Shown in pieces: positions 1 to 8,472 of a stretch of DNA of 64,000 bases. The position numbers and the translations under genes were made by a program. The notes under the pieces were generated by a model, which was given only the letters and a program-made list of their open reading frames with translations, did not search any database and was not told the DNA's origin. The stretch comes from Planctomycetaceae bacterium (GTDB lineage: Bacteria > Planctomycetota > Planctomycetia > Gemmatales > Gemmataceae). The stretch lies in the NCBI GenBank assembly GCA_013823135.1, contig PNLP01000002.1, positions 124,001 through 188,000 on the forward strand, written 5' to 3'. Every line of letters begins with the position of its first letter. Position 1 is the stretch's first letter.

Positions 1-1191
1 GAAGCCATGAAGCGCGGCGCGTTCGATTACCTGCTCAAGCCCGTCGATCTGCATCACCTCCGGGAAGTCGTCGGGCGTGCCCTTGAGTTGCGACGGATGC
101 AGTCGGTGCCAGCCGTCTTCGACCGGCCCGAGACCGTGGGCGACGAGAGCGGGACCGATCCGATCGTCGGCCGGTCGTCGGTGATGCAAGATGTGTACAA
201 GACGATCGGCCGGATTGCCCAGCAAGACGTGACCGTTCTGATCCTCGGCGAAAGCGGAACCGGGAAGGAACTCGTCGCGCGTGCCCTGTTCCAGCATTCC
301 AAGCGTGCCAACAAGCCGTTCCTGGCGATCAACTGTGCCGCGATCCCGGATGCCCTGCTGGAATCGGAACTGTTCGGCCACGAGCGTGGGGCGTTCACGG
401 GGGCGGATCGCCAGCGCATCGGAAAGTTCGAGCAGGCCGACGGTGGCACGATCTTCCTCGACGAAATCGGGGACATGACCGCCACCACGCAGGCAAAGGT
501 GCTGCGTGTGCTGCAAAACCAACAGTTCGAGCGTGTCGGCGGGCAGGAGACGTTGTCAGTCGATACTCGCGTAATCACCGCGACCAACCGGAACCTGGAA
601 GCCGAGGTCGCCGCTGGCCGATTCCGCCAGGATCTCTTCTACCGGCTCAACGGCGTGACCATCACGTTGCCGCCACTGCGAGACCGCAAGGACGACATTC
701 CCTTGCTGGTGGATTACTTCATTCGTGTTGCGAATCGCAAACTCGACAAGCACGTGACCACGATCGCGCCAGAAGCTTTGCGTGTGCTCAATTCGCACGG
801 TTGGCCGGGGAACGTCCGCGAGTTGCAGAACGTAGTGCGGTACGCGGTGATCCAGGCAGTTGGAGAAGTGATGACAGTGGAATGTCTCCCCGCATCGGTC
901 CGCGGGGGGAGTGCTCCACAACCGGGCGGTTCGTCCGACGACGGGCTCGACGTACGGAAGTTGATGCGCGACCTGCTCGCGTTCGGCAGCCCCGACATTT
1001 ATCGGCGAGTGATCGCGGAGGTCGATCGAATCGTGCTGGCCGAGGTGTTGCGGCACGTCGCCAACAATCAGGTTCACGCGAGCGAACTACTTGGCATCTC
1101 CCGAACCACGCTCCGTGCCAAGCTCGCGGCCGACAAGCCAGCGCCAAACCCTGCGAAACCTGTCGAACCACCCGCAGGCGAAACTGAGTAG
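1..1191 (+). CDS. sigma-54-dependent response regulator, NtrC family (5' end missing)
   Basis: Two-component transcription activator working with sigma-54 RNA polymerase. The frame is open from base 1, so the gene starts upstream. The first ~30 residues are the end of a receiver domain ([10 protein letters not shown], with the conserved Lys-Pro). A full AAA+ domain follows, with Walker A GESGTGKE near residue 83, the sigma-54 contact loop GAFTGA near 131 and Walker B IFLDEIGD. The last ~60 residues form a Fis-type helix-turn-helix ([16 protein letters not shown]). The phospho-acceptor Asp lies outside the window. Its kinase and targets cannot be seen. folE begins 31 bases downstream and may be co-transcribed. 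The domain order is unambiguous. Confidence 0.95.
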   Translation, partial: EAMKRGAFDYLLKPVDLHHLREVVGRALELRRMQSVPAVFDRPETVGDESGTDPIVGRSSVMQDVYKTIGRIAQQDVTVLILGESGTGKELVARALFQHSKRANKPFLAINCAAIPDALLESELFGHERGAFTGADRQRIGKFEQADGGTIFLDEIGDMTATTQAKVLRVLQNQQFERVGGQETLSVDTRVITATNRNLEAEVAAGRFRQDLFYRLNGVTITLPPLRDRKDDIPLLVDYFIRVANRKLDKHVTTIAPEALRVLNSHGWPGNVRELQNVVRYAVIQAVGEVMTVECLPASVRGGSAPQPGGSSDDGLDVRKLMRDLLAFGSPDIYRRVIAEVDRIVLAEVLRHVANNQVHASELLGISRTTLRAKLAADKPAPNPAKPVEPPAGETE

Positions 1192-1222
1192 AATACCGCC
1201 GGGCGAGTGGTCTTGCCGCGGG

Positions 1223-1849
1223 ATGGCGTCTATAAATCGGGCCATCCAAAGATTCTTGTGCGACTTCTCCCGGAGCGATTACTTGGCCGTCGATCACGAG
1301 CGTATCCGCCGCGCGATTCGCGAAATTCTGGCAGCAGTGGGTGAAGACCCGGACCGCGAAGGGCTTCTCGAAACCCCCGACCGCGTCGCGCGAATGTACG
1401 CCGAGATATTCAGCGGGTTGCACACCGACCCCGCTACCCACCTCCACAAGATGTTCACGCAAAAGCACGACGAAATGGTGCTGGTGAAGGACATCGAGTT
1501 CGCGTCGTGCTGCGAGCACCACCTGTTGCCGTTCGTGGGGAAGGCGCACATCGCGTACCTGCCGAACGGGAAGGTCGTGGGGTTGTCGAAACTCGCACGG
1601 GTGGTCGATGCGGTGGCACGCCGGCCGCAGGTGCAGGAGCGGATGACCGAGCACATCGCCGACCTGCTCATGACGCACCTGAAGCCGCGTGGCGTGGGCG
1701 TGATCGTCGAAGCAAGCCACAGTTGCATGACGATCCGCGGCGTGCGCAAGCCCGGCGCGATGACCATCACCAGTTCGATGCGTGGCGGCTTCTTGAACGA
1801 CCCCGCAACCCGCAGCGAGCTCATGGCGTTGGTATTCGGCCAACGGTGA
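1223..1849 (+). CDS. folE: GTP cyclohydrolase I
   Basis: Converts GTP to 7,8-dihydroneopterin triphosphate, the first step of folate/pterin synthesis. About 208 residues, normal for the family. The sequence shows the zinc-binding CCEHHLLPF motif, the histidine-containing [16 protein letters not shown] segment and the N-terminal [18 protein letters not shown] block. I chose the ATG at 1223 because the reading frame upstream overlaps the regulator gene and encodes nothing family-like. The start lacks a strong Shine-Dalgarno sequence. A molybdopterin pterin pathway lies just downstream (moaD/E/A), so two GTP-derived pterin routes are neighbours; whether they share a transcript is unknown. Confidence 0.95.
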   Translation: MASINRAIQRFLCDFSRSDYLAVDHERIRRAIREILAAVGEDPDREGLLETPDRVARMYAEIFSGLHTDPATHLHKMFTQKHDEMVLVKDIEFASCCEHHLLPFVGKAHIAYLPNGKVVGLSKLARVVDAVARRPQVQERMTEHIADLLMTHLKPRGVGVIVEASHSCMTIRGVRKPGAMTITSSMRGGFLNDPATRSELMALVFGQR

Positions 1850-1901
1850 ATACGACGCACTCCGCTTCACTTCGCTCCGCGTCGCGGCTACGCTGATTCC
1901 T

Positions 1902-4900
1902 GTGACACTCGACCAAAAGCAAATCACCGACGAACTCCGCGGTGTGTTCCGCGGAGCGCTCTCGTTCGACACCCTCACGCGCGGGTTGTACTCGACGGAC
2001 GGGAGTCCGTTCCAGGTCACGCCGCTTGCGGTGGCCGTGCCCGAAGATGCCGCCGACGTCGCGGGGTTGGTTCGCTACTGTGCCGAGCACAACATCCCGC
2101 TGATTCCGCGTGGCGGTGGCACCGGCGTCGCCGGCGAGAGCCTCGGGCCGGCGATCATCCTCGACCTGAGCGTGAAGTTCCGGCGAATCGGCGAGATCAC
2201 CGCTGATTCCGTCGTGGTCGAGTCCGGCGTGACGTGTGCGGCCCTGAACGCGGAACTGGCGCGGCACGGTCGGCGGTTCGCCCCTGATCCAGCGAGCGCG
2301 AACACCTGCACCATCGGCGGCATGGTGGCGACCAACGCATCCGGGGGGAACTCCTTTCGCCACGGGTACACACGCGACCATGTGCTTGCGCTGGACGTGG
2401 TACTCGATAACGGAACGCCGGCATCCATCGGCCGCGCTTCCAGCGGAGACAGTTCGGAGCGACTCGAACAACTCACTCGTGAAACGGTCGAACTCCTGAC
2501 TGCGAAGCGCGACATCATCGCTCAACACCAACCCAAAACGCAGTTCAACCGTTGCGGTTATCTGCTCAACGACATCCTGACGCCCAGCGGCCCGGACCTT
2601 GCGAAGTTGCTCGTCGGTTCGGAAGGCACCTTCGCCGTCACCACAGCAGCGACTCTCCGCACGTTGCCACTGCCCGGCGGAACGTGCCTGGCACTCCTCG
2701 GCTTCCCGACGCTCGACGCTGCGGTTCGGGCCGGGCGGGATCTTCGCCACTTCTCGCCGATCTCGTGCGACTTGCTCGACCGCCGGTTACTGTCGATCAC
2801 TCGCCGAAGTTCGAGCGACGGAATTGGCCCGATCCCACAGGCAGTCGGGGCGGCGCTGCTCGTCACGTTCGAGGGCGACACGGAGCGTGAGGCAACCGAA
2901 CGTGCCCGTGGTGCGGTCGAGACGTTGCGGCACCGCCACTTGCTGCGAACCCTCGCGGAGCCGACCTGCACCCCGGAGGGAACGGCCCGCGTGCGTGCCT
3001 TGCGTGAATCGGCCGTCGGTGGCCTTTACGGCCTCACGCATGGTGCCCGACCCCTGGCGTTCGTGGAAGATGTCGGCGTGCCCGTCGAGAATCTCCCGGC
3101 GTATCTCGCGGGGGTTCACGATGTGTTGAAGCGACACGAACTCACCGCATCGTTCCTGATTCACGCACTCACCGGGCAAGTTCACACGCGGCCGCTGATC
3201 GACCTCGATAGTCCGACCGATCGCGAGAAACTCTGGCCCGCGGCCGAAGCGATTCACTCGCTCGCGCTTTCGCTCGGCGGAACCGTCAGCACGCAGCACG
3301 GCACCGGCATCGCCCGCACGCCGTGGGTGGAACGGCAATACGGGCCGGTGTACGCCGTGTTCCGCGAACTGAAACGGATCTTCGACCCCAAGAACCTGCT
3401 GAATCCTGGGAAGATCGTCGGCCCCGACCCAAGCCGCGAGGCGTGGCCACTGCGTGCTGGAGTCGGGAGTCCGTTTAGCATCAACCCCAACGGGGTTGGG
3501 TTGACGAATGACCAGGGCGCAGCCCCGCTGGGGCTGCCGCTTACCAGTGATCCGCAACCCACAAACCTCGTGTGGCGCGATTCCTCCCCCACGACCGAGG
3601 CCGCGAAGTGCTCGGGCTGTGGCGATTGCCGCACCGCGAACACGGCCCGGCGCATGTGCCCCGTGTTCCGCGTGACCGGCGAAGAGGCCGCATCCCCGCG
3701 AGCCAAGGCGAACATGCTCCGGGTGCTGACCGACCCCGCGGCCGCGACCCCGGACGAAGTGCAAGCGGTCGCGGCCCTGTGCGTGAACTGCAAGATGTGC
3801 CGCGAGGAGTGCGACGCCCGCGTGAACATCCCCAAACTGATGCTCGAAACGAAAGCCGCGCTCCAGGCGGAACACGGCCTGGACCGAGCCGACTGGGTGC
3901 TGGCGCGAATGGAAGGGTTCGCCGCGCTTGGGAGCAACTTCGCCCCGGTCTTCAACGGATTGCTGGCTCGTCCGGGGGCACGGTGGTTCATCGAGAAACT
4001 ATTCGGAATCTCGCGGCACCGGCGGCTCCCAGCGTTCGCGTTGCGAAACTTCTTCCGCCGGGCACGCGGGGCGGGACTCTCCAGGAAACGCGGAATTCGG
4101 AGTGCGGAGTTCGGAATCGAAAGAACCAGCGACTCCGCATTCCGCATTCCGCATTCCGCATTCCGCAATCGAAAGGTGGCTTACTTCGTCGATGTGTTCG
4201 CGGCGTACAACGACCCGCTGATTGCAGAAGCGACGGTTGCGGTACTGCGGCACCACGGAATCGAGGTCTACGTTCCGCCGCGGCAAGTTGGCTGCGGGAT
4301 GGCGGCGCTCGCGGTTGGCGACCTGGAAACGGCACGCGAGAACGCCGTGCGGAACGTGCGGGTGTTCGCCGATCTGGTCCGCGAAGGTTACCGCATCGTC
4401 TGTTCCGAGCCGACAGCCGCGCTCATGCTGTCGCAGGACTACCCGGATCTGCTCGACGACCCGGACACGGCATCGGTCGCCGCTAACACCGTGGAACTGA
4501 CGACGTTCCTGGCCGAACTCCATCAGGCGCGTCGGCTCCGCACCGACTTTCAGCCGCTTGACTTGACGCTCGGGCACCACGTTCCGTGCCATGTGAAGGC
4601 ACTTCGCACGCCGCCCGCGGGGCCGGGGCTGTTGTCGCTGATTCCGGGGTTGCGGGTGCGTACGATCGACGTGGGTTGTTCGGGCATGGCGGGGACGTGG
4701 GGCTTGAAGGCCGCGAACCGTGCAACGTCGCTGGCGGCCGGTGCGCCGGTGTTCGGCGAACTGAACCGCCCCGGATTGCTGTTCGGCTCAACCGAGTGCA
4801 GCGCGTGCCGGTTACAATTGCAGGAAGGGACCGGTAAGCGCACGCTCCACCCAATCGAGTATCTGGCGTATGCCTACGGGTTGCTCCCCGAGATCGACGC

Positions 4901-4940
4901 AAAGTTGCGGCAACCCCTCAGCGACCTGGTCAGCGAGTGA
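1902..4940 (+). CDS. FAD-linked oxidase / Fe-S oxidoreductase fusion (YdiJ-like)
   Basis: About 1012 residues from a GTG start. N-terminal FAD-binding PCMH domain (RGGGTGVAGESLGP near residue 70), then the FAD-oxidase C-terminal domain ending near FDPKNLLNPGKIVG. Two ferredoxin-like cysteine clusters follow (CSGCGDC near 570, CVNCKMCREEC near 627), then two CCG-type domains (VGCGMAAL, DVGCSGMAG, STECSACR). This is the architecture of YdiJ-type D-2-hydroxyacid dehydrogenases, which pass electrons from a 2-hydroxyacid to an acceptor; the exact substrate cannot be read from sequence. Two stretches look foreign: residues ~525-548 and ~730-759 are encoded by palindromic repeats (see repeat entries) and lie between domains. 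moaD starts at or just after its stop codon. Confidence 0.9.
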   Translation: MTLDQKQITDELRGVFRGALSFDTLTRGLYSTDGSPFQVTPLAVAVPEDAADVAGLVRYCAEHNIPLIPRGGGTGVAGESLGPAIILDLSVKFRRIGEITADSVVVESGVTCAALNAELARHGRRFAPDPASANTCTIGGMVATNASGGNSFRHGYTRDHVLALDVVLDNGTPASIGRASSGDSSERLEQLTRETVELLTAKRDIIAQHQPKTQFNRCGYLLNDILTPSGPDLAKLLVGSEGTFAVTTAATLRTLPLPGGTCLALLGFPTLDAAVRAGRDLRHFSPISCDLLDRRLLSITRRSSSDGIGPIPQAVGAALLVTFEGDTEREATERARGAVETLRHRHLLRTLAEPTCTPEGTARVRALRESAVGGLYGLTHGARPLAFVEDVGVPVENLPAYLAGVHDVLKRHELTASFLIHALTGQVHTRPLIDLDSPTDREKLWPAAEAIHSLALSLGGTVSTQHGTGIARTPWVERQYGPVYAVFRELKRIFDPKNLLNPGKIVGPDPSREAWPLRAGVGSPFSINPNGVGLTNDQGAAPLGLPLTSDPQPTNLVWRDSSPTTEAAKCSGCGDCRTANTARRMCPVFRVTGEEAASPRAKANMLRVLTDPAAATPDEVQAVAALCVNCKMCREECDARVNIPKLMLETKAALQAEHGLDRADWVLARMEGFAALGSNFAPVFNGLLARPGARWFIEKLFGISRHRRLPAFALRNFFRRARGAGLSRKRGIRSAEFGIERTSDSAFRIPHSAFRNRKVAYFVDVFAAYNDPLIAEATVAVLRHHGIEVYVPPRQVGCGMAALAVGDLETARENAVRNVRVFADLVREGYRIVCSEPTAALMLSQDYPDLLDDPDTASVAANTVELTTFLAELHQARRLRTDFQPLDLTLGHHVPCHVKALRTPPAGPGLLSLIPGLRVRTIDVGCSGMAGTWGLKAANRATSLAAGAPVFGELNRPGLLFGSTECSACRLQLQEGTGKRTLHPIEYLAYAYGLLPEIDAKLRQPLSDLVSE
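3476..3545. repeat. in-frame repeat of two small hairpins in the YdiJ-like gene
   Basis: Two short palindromes lie in tandem (CAACCCCAACGGGGTTG, then CAGCCCCGCTGGGGCTG). They encode a Gly/Asn/Pro-rich segment between the FAD domain and the Fe-S domain. A similar GC-rich palindrome sits between genes at 29892-29957. The segment matches no part of the enzyme family that I know, so I read it as an inserted repeat kept in frame. Confidence 0.6.
4091..4176. repeat. in-frame ATTCCGC palindromic repeat in the YdiJ-like gene
   Basis: The left arm carries GGAATTCGGAGTGCGGAG and the right arm four tandem copies of the 7-mer ATTCCGC. The arms are roughly complementary, so the element can fold into a hairpin. 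It translates into a SAFRIPHSAFR-type segment in the linker between the Fe-S domain and the first CCG domain. The same family straddles moaE/moaA at 5623-5743. Confidence 0.75.
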
Positions 4941-4942
4941 AT

Positions 4943-5188
4943 ATGCTCATTCGCGTTCTCTTATTCGCGGCGGCACGCGATCACGCCGGGGCCGACTCCG
5001 TGAGCGTCGAACTGCCAGCGGGCGCAACCGTGGCGGCGTTGCACACCGAGCTTTCTCGCCAACTTCCCGCACTCACTCCGTTACTCGCCAGGTCCGCAAT
5101 CGCGGTGAACCACGACTTCGCGGAAGATTCGCTCGTGCTCTCTCCGGGGGATGAGGTCGCGATCATTCCCCCCGTCAGCGGCGGGTGA
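4943..5188 (+). CDS. moaD: molybdopterin synthase small subunit
   Basis: Ubiquitin-like sulfur carrier of molybdopterin synthase; its C-terminal glycine is thiocarboxylated and donates sulfur to precursor Z. About 81 residues, normal length. The frame ends in the required Gly-Gly (IIPPVSGG) and has the beta-grasp pattern of the ThiS/MoaD family (LFAAARDHAG, LSPGDEVAIIPP). An in-frame GTG at 4937 would overlap the preceding stop as GTGA and add two residues; I chose the ATG. moaE follows 15 bases downstream, so the pair is very likely co-translated. Confidence 0.9.
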   Translation: MLIRVLLFAAARDHAGADSVSVELPAGATVAALHTELSRQLPALTPLLARSAIAVNHDFAEDSLVLSPGDEVAIIPPVSGG

Positions 5189-5203
5189 GCGTATACTGGG
5201 AAT

Positions 5204-5668
5204 ATGGTCCGGCTCACACGCGAACCCATCGACTTCCACGCCCTGACCGAATCGGTCCGCGATCCGCACTGCGGGGCCGTGGCACTGTTCCTCGGCACCG
5301 TCCGCGACCTCACCGGCGAGCAGGTCACGGTGTTCCTCGACTACGATGCCTACGGGCCGATGGCCGAGAAGAAACTCGCCGAAATCGAGGCTCAGGTGCG
5401 CGCCCGGTGGCCGGTCGCACACATGGCCATGATTCACCGCCTTGGTCGCCTCGCGGTTGGGGATGTGAGCGTGGCCGTGGCCGTGAGCACCACGCACCGG
5501 GCCGAAGCGTTCGACGCCTTGCGGTTCGCCGTGGATACGCTCAAGGAACTCGTTCCGATCTGGAAGAAAGAGAACGCCCCGGACGGCACCGGCGAGTGGG
5601 TCCACCAATCAGGGCGGAAGGTGGAAGGCGGAATGCGGAATCAAGAGCAGGCGGGCAGCCAACAGTGA
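5204..5668 (+). CDS. moaE: molybdopterin synthase catalytic subunit
   Basis: Large subunit of molybdopterin synthase, which inserts the dithiolene sulfurs carried by MoaD. Family motifs: GAVALFLGTVRD near residue 24, YDAYGPMAEKKL, the HRLGRLAVGDVSV core, STTHRAEAF, and the active-site region LVPIWKKE. The last ~17 residues (after WVHQSG) are unlike MoaE proteins and are encoded by the left arm of a palindromic repeat that continues into moaA. The next gene can start at an overlapping GTG (GTGA at 5665). Confidence 0.93.
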   Translation: MVRLTREPIDFHALTESVRDPHCGAVALFLGTVRDLTGEQVTVFLDYDAYGPMAEKKLAEIEAQVRARWPVAHMAMIHRLGRLAVGDVSVAVAVSTTHRAEAFDALRFAVDTLKELVPIWKKENAPDGTGEWVHQSGRKVEGGMRNQEQAGSQQ

Positions 5669-5743
5669 ACAGGCGACTTCCACTACAACTGATGACCGAT
5701 CCGGTGGCGAGTTCCGAGATCCGCGTTCCGCATTCCGCGTTCC
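5623..5743. repeat. palindromic repeat across the moaE/moaA junction
   Basis: Arms at 5623-5639 (GGAAGGCGGAATGCGGA) and 5727-5743 (TCCGCATTCCGCGTTCC) are complementary over 17 bases with one mismatch. The left arm encodes the extra C-terminus of MoaE, and the right arm encodes part of the N-terminal extension of MoaA. Same family as the repeat at 4091-4176. Confidence 0.75.
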
Positions 5744-6720
5744 TCACGGATACGTTCGGTCGCCGGCACAATAATCTCCGCATCTCGGTGACCGATCGCT
5801 GCAACCTCCGCTGCACCTACTGCATGCCCGAAGACGTGACGTTTCTCGATCGCTCGGAACTGCTCACGTTCGAGGAAATCACGCAGTTCGTCAAAGTGGC
5901 CGCGACGCTGGGTGTGGACAAGGTTCGACTGACCGGCGGCGAACCGCTCATGCGGAAGGGTTTGCACAAGCTCGTGCGGATGATCGCCGAGGTTCCGGGG
6001 ATCGCAGACATCGGGCTGACCACGAACGGGTTGCTTCTCGCGGAACAGGCCGCCGAGTTGTACGATGCCGGGTTACGTCGACTGAACGTGTCGCTCGACA
6101 CGCTCGATCCGGGGCGGTTCCGCGAACTGAGCCGGCGTGACGGGCTGGATCGCGTGCTGGCGGGGTTAGAGACCGCGAAACGAGCCGGGTTCGCCCCGAT
6201 CAAGGTGAATGCCGTGGCGATCCGGGGTTACGCGGAGCTCGACGTGGTTCCGCTGGCCCGCTATTGCCGCGAGAACGGCTTCGAGATGCGGTTCATCGAG
6301 TACATGCCCATCGGGGCCGAGGTCTGGGAGCGGGACAAGGTATTCTTCGCTCAGGAGATTCTCGACCTGATCGGACGCGAAGTTTGCCCCCTAAATTCGA
6401 CAAAATCCGATCACACGGCCCCGGCTGTGGACTACGAATACTCAGACGCATGCGGGCGTGTCGGTGTCATTGCCTCCGTGTCGCGACCGTTCTGCCAGCA
6501 GTGCAACCGACTTCGGCTCACCGCCGACGGCAAGGTTCGGAACTGCCTGTTCGCGCTCGATGAGGCCGACGCGAAAGCCCTTCTCCGGTCAGGCGGGCCA
6601 GTTGGTGCCGCACTGGCGGATATGATTCGCCGCAGCGTGTGGGAGAAGTGGGAAGGGCACGCGTTCAACACCGCACAATTCGTGAAGCCGGATCGCACGA
6701 TGCACGCAATTGGGGGCTGA
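5692..6720 (+). CDS. moaA: GTP 3',8-cyclase (radical SAM, molybdenum cofactor step 1)
   Basis: Rearranges GTP to 3',8-cyclo-GTP at the start of molybdopterin synthesis. Radical-SAM cluster CNLRCTYC near residue 40, LTGGEPLMRKGL, the GLTTNG strand, and the second C-terminal cluster FCQQCNRLRLTADGKVRNC; the protein ends in the Gly-Gly (MHAIGG) needed for activity. About 342 residues. The first ~22 residues before TDTFGRRHNNLRISVTDRC include a SEIRVPHSAF segment encoded by a repeat arm, so the functional start is uncertain: GTG 5665 (overlapping the moaE stop) and ATG 5692 are both possible. moaC and moaB are not in the window. Confidence 0.93.
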   Translation: MTDPVASSEIRVPHSAFLTDTFGRRHNNLRISVTDRCNLRCTYCMPEDVTFLDRSELLTFEEITQFVKVAATLGVDKVRLTGGEPLMRKGLHKLVRMIAEVPGIADIGLTTNGLLLAEQAAELYDAGLRRLNVSLDTLDPGRFRELSRRDGLDRVLAGLETAKRAGFAPIKVNAVAIRGYAELDVVPLARYCRENGFEMRFIEYMPIGAEVWERDKVFFAQEILDLIGREVCPLNSTKSDHTAPAVDYEYSDACGRVGVIASVSRPFCQQCNRLRLTADGKVRNCLFALDEADAKALLRSGGPVGAALADMIRRSVWEKWEGHAFNTAQFVKPDRTMHAIGG

Positions 6721-6753
6721 CAACAGTTCTTCAACTCTGTCCCGAGATCTTCG

Positions 6754-7053
6754 ATGGACTCCCGAGAAGACGACGACATCCCGTTTGACTCGGATGAAGA
6801 CGAAGCCATCATCCGAGAACTGCGAATCGAGATAATCCGTCTCGAGGCGCAACTCGATCAACTGATCGCTGCAGACCGCGAGCGGGCAGAAGAGATCGGA
6901 TTGCTTCAAGCGAGGCTGACGCATCTCGAGATTGAAGTTGCGCGGCTGCGCGAGCGTTACCGCAAGAGCAGCCGCTTGTGGGGCTGGATCGCCGGATTCT
7001 ATGGTGTCTCGATCGGTATGTGGGTCAACTGGCTCATCCGCTTGTGGTGGTGA
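6754..7053 (+). CDS. small coiled-coil protein with C-terminal membrane anchor
   Basis: Unrecognised protein of 99 residues. The first 20 residues are acidic ([14 protein letters not shown]), residues ~20-72 are a regular heptad-rich coiled coil ([18 protein letters not shown]), and the end is a single hydrophobic, tryptophan-rich helix ([20 protein letters not shown]). It would sit in the inner membrane with the coil in the cytoplasm. It lies 33 bases after moaA and 7 bases before the next gene, so it is probably translated in the same operon. No function can be assigned. Confidence 0.65.
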   Translation: MDSREDDDIPFDSDEDEAIIRELRIEIIRLEAQLDQLIAADRERAEEIGLLQARLTHLEIEVARLRERYRKSSRLWGWIAGFYGVSIGMWVNWLIRLWW

Positions 7054-7060
7054 ATCTGTC

Positions 7061-7621
7061 ATGTCGTTGCCACAACCGCCCCCCCCCCGATTGCCACGGA
7101 CAACGTGGTCACGACTCACCGAGGAACAACTCCTCACGCAGTGCGAGGTCGATACCTACCGTGCCAGTGGCCCCGGCGGGCAGAAGCGGAACAAGACGAG
7201 TTCGGCCGTGCGACTGCGGCACCTTCCCACAGGTTTGCTCGTCATCGCCGAAGAAAGCCGATCGCAGCACGACAACAAGGCGATGGCACTCAAGCGGCTG
7301 TGGCGGTCGCTGTTCCTGCACCTCCGCGACGAGCTTCCTGCTGAAGCACGCACACCCGAGGCGCTGGCGACACACCCCGATTACGCCCCGGCCCGGAGTG
7401 CGGATGGCCGGTTGCATCTCTCGGCGAAGAATCCGCAATTCTGGTTCGCGGTCGGCGTGGTTCTCGACGTGTTGAATGCGTGCGAGGCTCGCGTGGCCGA
7501 CGCCGCGGCACTGCTCGGCATCTCAACCGGCAACCTCATCGACTTCCTGCAAACCGATCCGAAAGTCTGGCAGGAAGCGAACCGCATCCGCACGGTGTTC
7601 GGCCACAAGGCTCTGCGTTAG
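7061..7621 (+). CDS. peptide-chain-release-factor-like protein (GGQ domain only)
   Basis: About 186 residues with the peptidyl-tRNA hydrolysis motif [11 protein letters not shown] near residue 36 and the following class-I release factor domain 3 pattern ([21 protein letters not shown]). It lacks the codon-recognition domain of RF1/RF2, so it resembles stand-alone factors such as ArfB or PrfH that rescue stalled or damaged ribosomes. The C-terminal half ([20 protein letters not shown]) is not the basic tail of ArfB and looks like a small helical domain. It is the last gene of the run that began with moaD. Confidence 0.8.
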   Translation: MSLPQPPPPRLPRTTWSRLTEEQLLTQCEVDTYRASGPGGQKRNKTSSAVRLRHLPTGLLVIAEESRSQHDNKAMALKRLWRSLFLHLRDELPAEARTPEALATHPDYAPARSADGRLHLSAKNPQFWFAVGVVLDVLNACEARVADAAALLGISTGNLIDFLQTDPKVWQEANRIRTVFGHKALR

Positions 7622-7932
7622 TTATCAGTTCGCAGTTCCGCCAGAAGCGTGAAAGTGATTAGGCTTCGAAACTGAGAGACCAGCCACACATTGTCTGATA
7701 TTGATTCTTCCACGTGAATGATCTTGGTTCTGAGGAGTTGGCGTTGGTTCTGAGGAGTTGGCGTTGATTCTGGTGTCTCTGGAGAGGGGTGTCCCTCCCG
7801 TCTGGAACCATTTCGAACGGGACAACGCGGCGTTTTTCGCCTGACCAGCAGGCACTGGTATGCCTAAAACCGAGAAGCCGCGATTTCGACCGGTATCATG
7901 AGTCTGACAACTGATAACTGGCGACTCCAACC
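7622..7932. other. intergenic stretch with a 20-bp tandem duplication
   Basis: No coding frame on either strand looks protein-like. At 7724-7763 a 20-bp unit (TTGGTTCTGAGGAGTTGGCG) is present twice in direct tandem, followed by a partial third copy. The stretch separates the moa-side genes from the phosphatase gene and probably carries a promoter, but I could not pick one with confidence. Confidence 0.5.
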
Positions 7933-8394
7933 ATGCCCCCAACCGGATTCTCGTGGGTCGATCAACCGCACCTCGCTGGCATGGCCGCGCCGGGGTCCGC
8001 CGACGACCTCACCTGGCTGCGTCGCCACAAGGTCGATGTGGTGGTATCGCTGACGGAAGACCCCCTGCCCCGTCGCTGGGTGGACGATGCCGGGTTGATG
8101 GTGGTGAACGTGCCCGTGCCCGACATGGAGCCGCCCACTGATCGCCAACTGGATTACCTCCTGGAAACGATCCGCAAAGCGAACAGTTCGGGGATGGCGG
8201 TCGCGGTTCACTGCGGGGCTGGATTGGGGCGAACTGGAACCGTGCTGGCAGCGTACTTCGTGTCGCGGGGTATGACCGCGAGCGCGGCCGTCGAGAAGGT
8301 TCGCGAGCTGCGACCGGGCTCAGTCGAGACGACCGAGCAAGAACGTGCGGTTGAGCGTTTCGCCAATCGCACCGCACGCCGAAGCGGGAACTGA
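7933..8394 (+). CDS. dual-specificity / tyrosine phosphatase-like protein
   Basis: 153-residue cytoplasmic cysteine phosphatase. It has the P-loop signature HCGAGLGRTG (Cys-X5-Arg) near residue 95 and a candidate general-acid aspartate in the loop VPVPDMEPPTD. The N-terminus (FSWVDQPHLAGMAAPGS) matches the small DSP-like phosphatases often called atypical dual-specificity phosphatases. It lies 78 bases upstream of the GTPase-kinase-phosphatase cluster on the same strand and could belong to that system, but this is only proximity. Substrate unknown. Confidence 0.85.
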   Translation: MPPTGFSWVDQPHLAGMAAPGSADDLTWLRRHKVDVVVSLTEDPLPRRWVDDAGLMVVNVPVPDMEPPTDRQLDYLLETIRKANSSGMAVAVHCGAGLGRTGTVLAAYFVSRGMTASAAVEKVRELRPGSVETTEQERAVERFANRTARRSGN

Positions 8395-8472
8395 CTGTCC
8401 GCAATCCTCTTGCGGATGTGTTCATCCCCATTTAGGTTAGTTCCTAATCCCGCTCCCCGGCACGAAACTGTC

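Noticed and set aside
4131..4169. CRISPR-like direct repeats
   Set aside because: The unit is only 7 bases with no spacers, so it is a simple tandem repeat in a palindrome and not a CRISPR array.
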